Source of the DNA: CAYYMH01 sp964472785
GTDB lineage: Bacteria > Zhuqueibacterota > Zhuqueibacteria > Thermofontimicrobiales > Thermofontimicrobiaceae
NCBI GenBank assembly: GCA_964472785.1
Contig: CAYYMH010000008.1
Span: 1 to 64,000 of the forward strand
Direction of reading: 5' to 3'
Length of the DNA stretch: 64,000 nucleotides
Shown: positions 60,364-64,000 of the stretch, in pieces
Layout of the letters: each line of letters begins with the position of its first letter
Numbering within the stretch: the stretch's first letter is position 1
Made by a program: the position numbers and the translations under genes
Notes under the pieces: model-generated
Told to the model about the DNA's origin: nothing
Seen by the model: the letters and a program-made list of their open reading frames with translations, nothing else
Database searches by the model: none

Positions 60364-61278
60364 TTAATCCCAGTCAATTTCAGGATGTATTAATTGTGCC
60401 ATTTTTTCCAATAATAAAATAAACCGCGGTCCTGGTATAACGGCGAAGCTCTGATTTAAAACAAAAACTCTACCTTCTCGAACAGCATCGATTTGAGGTA
60501 CGGCTTCCCAATCCGCGATGAGCTCATTCTCTGTCAATCCCTGACTTTCGTAATCGTACGCCAAATCAAAAATAATATCCGGATTCAGATGAATGATCCC
60601 TTCGGCAGAAAGAACCGGAAAATCGACAGTCATATTTTTTAAAACATTTTTTCCGCCAGCTAAATTGATGAGCTCATTATAATACGTGTTTTGAGCAGCC
60701 GCATAGACCTCTGACAATTCTCCGGTGCCCAGAGTTCTTCCAACCGACACCAATACAGACGGCTTGCGACGATTTTTTGTCTGTTTTTGAATCCACTGAA
60801 TGCGTTTTTCGATTGCAGAAACCAGACTGTCGGATTTATCCTCTCTTGCAAATTTCTCACCTATTTGGTTAATCGCTTTAATGACGTCAGCGACCATTTT
60901 ATTATTCACGGTCATGCTTTCGATGTTAAATTGCGCCAAAAACTCTTTCACTTTATCCTGCTCCGGCAACAGCAAAACAATGTCCGGCTTAAGTCCCACA
61001 ATCGCCTCGTAATTCGGATCCAAATAGCCGCCTATTTTCGTTTTCGCTTTTGCTTCCTTCGGATAGGTGCAAAAATCTGTCACACCAACCACCTGCTCAC
61101 CCAATCCCAGCGTGAATAGTATTTCAGTGGTGCTGGGTGATAATGAAATGACACGGTCGTAATTTTGAGCGCGTGAGTTATTCTGTCCTCCATTTTTCTT
61201 TTCACAAAATAGAAAAAGAAACGCGATGCTTGCAATAACGAAGAAAAAATAAATTTTAAAACCAATAAATCTTTTCAA
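60364..61278 (-). CDS. btuF: B12-type periplasmic binding lipoprotein
   Basis: A 304-residue substrate-binding protein. The signal ends in FLFLFC, a lipobox. The fold has RVISLSPSTTEILFTLGLGEQVVGVTDFC, the BtuF/FhuD opening, and later GYLDPNYEAIVGLKPDIVLL and SVGRTLGTGEL. It captures a cobalamin-like ligand and passes it to the permease. Only a TTG start (61278) precedes the signal, with no clear ribosome-binding site, so the start is provisional. Confidence 0.86.
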   Translation of the reverse strand: MKRFIGFKIYFFFVIASIAFLFLFCEKKNGGQNNSRAQNYDRVISLSPSTTEILFTLGLGEQVVGVTDFCTYPKEAKAKTKIGGYLDPNYEAIVGLKPDIVLLLPEQDKVKEFLAQFNIESMTVNNKMVADVIKAINQIGEKFAREDKSDSLVSAIEKRIQWIQKQTKNRRKPSVLVSVGRTLGTGELSEVYAAAQNTYYNELINLAGGKNVLKNMTVDFPVLSAEGIIHLNPDIIFDLAYDYESQGLTENELIADWEAVPQIDAVREGRVFVLNQSFAVIPGPRFILLLEKMAQLIHPEIDWD

Positions 61279-61333
61279 GGATATTTTGTTACCAATTTAA
61301 TTTAAAAAATATTATTAAAAATTGAAACGAAAA

Positions 61334-63229
61334 TTAGTGAAGCAAAATCATTTTTTTAACAACGTCTTCATTGCCGCTTTTTAATTGATAATAATAAATT
61401 CCGCTGCTGACCATTTGTCCGTTTTCATCTGTTCCGTTCCATTGAATTTGATGGGCGCCGCCCTGTTGAACTGCATTAACTAAAGATTTCACTTTTTGCC
61501 CGAGAAAATTGAAAACAACGATTTCAACGTACCCTGTCGCGGGCAATGAATAGCGAATCGTAGTTTCCGGATTAAACGGATTGGGGTAGTTTTGAAACAA
61601 TTCAAAATCAGAGATAATGTTTCTTTCCTGCGTTTCAACTGCGGAGGGCTGTCCTTCTTCACTGTTGATAGCAACAATGGCATCCAGATCAAAATGATCA
61701 TTAAATGCTCCCTCTTGCTTAATATCGCCGAGGTCCGTCAGTTTGACATAGACGGCGAGATCCAATCCCACATCAGACAAATCAAACGAATCCCCACCTG
61801 AAACCAGCGGATTGGTTGGATTTTGATTATCGTACATTGGCGTTACTCCGGCAAGTCCGGCATAGGTTGCAGTATCATAGGGAAAGGTTACCCAATTTTC
61901 ACCGTCCGCACTCACGGAAACAATGGCTGCCTCAATAAAGGGTTCATCAGTGCCATACATTAAAAAGACATTTTCGAAAATTGTAAAATCAACACCATCG
62001 CCGTCGACAATATAATTATCTGTAAACTTGAGGATAATTTCACCGCCGTGTCCCAATGCCAAAATTTCTCTCGGATCGTTACTCGCCAGATATTCCGAAA
62101 GACTCGGATTCGGATCAGGCGGTCCGAGAACGTTATTCGGAAAATAGTTTTGTCCAAAACCAGCGCCAACGCCCGGGTTAAATCCCACGACTTCGTCTGC
62201 CCAGGGATCGACCATCTTAATTGGGCCAATCACAGCCATATCTTGAGCGCCATCGCCGAACGCATAAATTTCAAGCACTTCACCGGTTTCAGGATCTAAT
62301 TTCTGAACCGCATCATCCGCAAAATTACTCACCCACAGTACCTGATCAATTGGATCGAAAAGCAAATTCATCGCACCGTTACCGACCAAAATTGGATCAG
62401 TAGAATCATTCAAAACCTCTCCGGTGAAAATATTGTACGCGTACAGATAACCATTCGTCCCATTACCCCAGTCGCACAAATAGCCAATGCCTGTGCTTGT
62501 AATCACAATGTCTCCGGGAGCGCCGCCAATTTCGATAGTGTCCACCACCGCAGGCGTGTAGTCCGCAGCACCCCAAGGGCTGATTACACAGACTTTGCCG
62601 AAAGCATCAACGAAATTTCCGGTACACATCACATGAATATTGCCATCCGGCGCGATTGCCAGGCTTTGCGGATTTGTTGCCACGTCCAATGTTTTAAGCA
62701 CTGTGTCCGTAGTAATATCAATAATGGTCACAGAAGATCCGTCGTAAGTGGGATAACCACCGGTGTTGGTAACGTATGCTTTATTACCATCGACAATAAT
62801 TCCTTCAGGACCAGTGCCCACCGGAATGTCTTTTTCAACTGTGCCCGTTTCCAGATCAATAACTGAAACGGTATTTGTCATCAAGTTGGTGACATAAGCC
62901 CGGTTAGTGCCGACAAATTCGATTTCCCAGGGATTCGAATTTGCCGCCATTGGAATATTAGTCACTTCATCTGTAAAAGGATCGATGATAGTGATTCCCG
63001 GCGGCACTGAATTTACGAGATATATTTTTTCGCCCCAAGCTAATATTTTATTAGGAATTTCTCCTACAGTAATAAAATCATTGACAATATTGCCGGTTTC
63101 CAAATTCATTTTGGAAACGGATTGACCTAATCCGTTCAAAACATAAAGCTTTTTAGGAATGTCCTGTCCCAATCCGACGCCGACTTGAAAAATGAGAAAG
63201 AGAACAAGTGCTTTGAAATAACTTTTCAT
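61334..63229 (-). CDS. YncE-like beta-propeller surface protein with sorting tail
   Basis: About 631 residues with a signal peptide (1-22). The first 340 residues are YVTN/YncE-type beta-propeller repeats (VSVIDLETGTVEKDIPVGTGPEGI, VTNTGGYPTYDGSSVTIIDI and similar). A middle domain (about 345-535) has surface-like, aspartate-rich text (VDGDGVDFTIFENVFL). The end has QNYPNPFNPETT, VFNFLGQKV and SSGIYYYQLKSG, a type IX-like sorting tail. Such propellers occur beside B12 uptake genes in several lineages. GGAGG precedes ATG 63229. A role in corrinoid capture is inferred from context. Confidence 0.82.
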   Translation of the reverse strand: MKSYFKALVLFLIFQVGVGLGQDIPKKLYVLNGLGQSVSKMNLETGNIVNDFITVGEIPNKILAWGEKIYLVNSVPPGITIIDPFTDEVTNIPMAANSNPWEIEFVGTNRAYVTNLMTNTVSVIDLETGTVEKDIPVGTGPEGIIVDGNKAYVTNTGGYPTYDGSSVTIIDITTDTVLKTLDVATNPQSLAIAPDGNIHVMCTGNFVDAFGKVCVISPWGAADYTPAVVDTIEIGGAPGDIVITSTGIGYLCDWGNGTNGYLYAYNIFTGEVLNDSTDPILVGNGAMNLLFDPIDQVLWVSNFADDAVQKLDPETGEVLEIYAFGDGAQDMAVIGPIKMVDPWADEVVGFNPGVGAGFGQNYFPNNVLGPPDPNPSLSEYLASNDPREILALGHGGEIILKFTDNYIVDGDGVDFTIFENVFLMYGTDEPFIEAAIVSVSADGENWVTFPYDTATYAGLAGVTPMYDNQNPTNPLVSGGDSFDLSDVGLDLAVYVKLTDLGDIKQEGAFNDHFDLDAIVAINSEEGQPSAVETQERNIISDFELFQNYPNPFNPETTIRYSLPATGYVEIVVFNFLGQKVKSLVNAVQQGGAHQIQWNGTDENGQMVSSGIYYYQLKSGNEDVVKKMILLH

Positions 63230-63270
63230 GTGTTCCTCCAATTGCAAATTGTTTGAATGGGTTAATTATA

Positions 63271-64000
63271 TCAGAAGCTTAACCCCAAACCGATACGCCA
63301 GTTACGCGAGGGAAGAGGCGCTCTGGTAATGATAGTGTAATTTTCATCAAATAGATTAAACAGTGATATCTTTAAATCCACATCGATTTTTTTGATGATA
63401 AAGTCCATCCCAATCGTCACATCATCAACCGAATAGCTGGCTACCTTTTTATTGTTCGCTGCATCTAAAAACCGTTCACCGACCAATCTTCTCTGGTATT
63501 CAAAATTCAAATTCGAATAATTGAATCTCAACGATAATTTTGTTGTGTGGCTCGGACGATAGGTGAGTTTTTTGTTGTGTCTCGTTCGTTCGTGACTTTT
63601 GTTTTTTGCACATAAAATCAGATGGCTGCCATTTAACTGGATGTGATCGTCGAACAGAGTCCACCGGCTATTAAATTCCCAGCCCTGAATAGATGCGTCC
63701 GTGCTATAGGGCTGATAATCACCGAATGAACCCAGCTCCCAGTAAATCAGATTTTTAAAATCATTGGAAAAGTAATTTGTCTCAAATTCCAACCAGCCTA
63801 AAATCGGAGCACTGAACTTAACACCCGCATCGATATTTTTACTTTTTTCAGGCGGTAAGTTTGGATTGCCATGCACCCGGAAATCCTGGTAAAATAAATC
63901 AGCAAATGTCGGTGAACGGAAAGACCTGCCCCAGCTCGCGTGAAAATTGAACAGACACTTTTGCCCCGCCGACAGATGCAGTCCAAGCTGTGGACTGAAC
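63271..64000 (-). CDS. TonB-dependent receptor, C-terminal part (cut by window edge)
   Basis: The minus-strand frame is open from the stop at 63271 to the window end, about 243 codons. It reads SWGRSFRSPTFADLFYQ near the right edge and ends VSLFNLFDENYTIITRAPLPSRNWRIGLGLSF-like text with a terminal phenylalanine, as in outer-membrane barrels. It is the C-terminal half of a TonB-dependent receptor, likely BtuB-like by context with the ABC genes, cobO and the propeller protein. There is no frameshift. The plug domain and start are outside the window. Confidence 0.82.
   Translation of the reverse strand, partial: FSPQLGLHLSAGQKCLFNFHASWGRSFRSPTFADLFYQDFRVHGNPNLPPEKSKNIDAGVKFSAPILGWLEFETNYFSNDFKNLIYWELGSFGDYQPYSTDASIQGWEFNSRWTLFDDHIQLNGSHLILCAKNKSHERTRHNKKLTYRPSHTTKLSLRFNYSNLNFEYQRRLVGERFLDAANNKKVASYSVDDVTIGMDFIIKKIDVDLKISLFNLFDENYTIITRAPLPSRNWRIGLGLSF

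Noticed and set aside
58567..61278. Siderophore (iron) transporter instead of B12 transporter
   Set aside because: The FecCD family covers both, but cobO lies immediately downstream, so corrinoid transport is more likely; certainty is limited.
61230..61333. Cobalamin riboswitch upstream of the ABC genes
   Set aside because: The gap is only about 55 bases and has no B12-box-like sequence; a riboswitch would more likely precede the receptor, outside the window.
63798..63986. Apparent second frame in the TonB receptor suggesting a frameshift
   Set aside because: Reading the receptor's own frame through 63877-64000 gives uninterrupted barrel-like sequence (SWGRSFRSPTFADLF); the other frame is a shadow.
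1..64000. CRISPR arrays, rRNA or tRNA genes
   Set aside because: No regularly spaced direct repeats and no tRNA-like cloverleaf or rRNA sequence found by eye on either strand.

Overview
The window comes from an AT-rich bacterial chromosome. Three predicted exported proteins (19270-21045, 46514-48673 and 61334-63229) end in a 'QNYPNPFN' motif followed by a roughly 80-residue beta-sandwich tail. This tail resembles the type IX secretion or FlgD-like sorting modules common in Calditrichota, KSB1, Marinimicrobia, Ignavibacteria and related lineages of the wider Bacteroidota/FCB group. A TonB-dependent receptor indicates an outer membrane. I place the organism in that broad group but cannot name a genus. 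No marker gene here was compared with a database.

Layout. 1-21 kb, minus strand: an unrecognised 378-aa protein; two tandem exported papain-fold (bleomycin-hydrolase-like) peptidases; a repeat-built lipoprotein; an alpha/beta hydrolase; a run of FGGY sugar kinase, NAD(P)HX repair enzyme and GH31 glycosidase; a lipid pair (PlsC-like acyltransferase and diacylglycerol-kinase-like protein); a homologue of tRNA-queuosine mannosyltransferase; a flavin-binding NimA-like protein; a trehalose pair (TreT-like and fused OtsA-OtsB); and a secreted protein with a sorting tail. 21-30.5 kb: an amino-acid permease with universal-stress domains preceded by a tiny membrane protein, a threonine-dehydratase-like enzyme, a TM1266-like small regulator, Tex, SppA and a SEC-C protein. 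30.5-32 kb is an accessory patch with a 129-bp nested inverted-repeat element inside a gene remnant, a deoxynucleoside kinase and a REP-associated tyrosine transposase preceded by a palindrome. 32-37 kb: a dicarboxylate-type transporter, an ornithine aminotransferase and a three-gene operon (membrane protein, winged-helix regulator, exported protein) behind a near-consensus promoter and a 19-bp palindrome. 37-45 kb: a FolE2-like protein lacking the usual metal-site motifs, a receiver-only response regulator, a POT/MFS transporter, an Fpg glycosylase split by a -1 frameshift, a lipoprotein, a PBP4-type carboxypeptidase and FabH. 45-54.5 kb: exonuclease III, a secreted C39-like protein, then the conserved block rplM-rpsI-rpsB-tsf-pyrH-frr, a nitroreductase and SfsA. 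54.5-64 kb: an AgmX/TonB-like protein, an M28 peptidase and a corrinoid-uptake locus (CobO-type adenosyltransferase, ABC permease, ATPase and binding protein, a beta-propeller surface protein, and the C-terminal part of a TonB receptor running off the window).

How parts work together. The corrinoid locus reads as one pathway: outer-membrane receptor, probable surface accessory protein, periplasmic binding lipoprotein, inner-membrane permease, ATPase and adenosylation. The treT-otsAB pair gives two possible routes to trehalose. The ribosomal block couples translation genes with UMP kinase and ribosome recycling. Many intergenic gaps hold related imperfect palindromes of the 'CGCAGAG...CTCTGCG' or 'TGCCACAAAG...' type. 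The points that most reward follow-up are the FolE2-like protein without metal ligands, the slippery-heptamer frameshift in fpg, the nested inverted-repeat element with its gene remnant, and the regulated three-gene operon.
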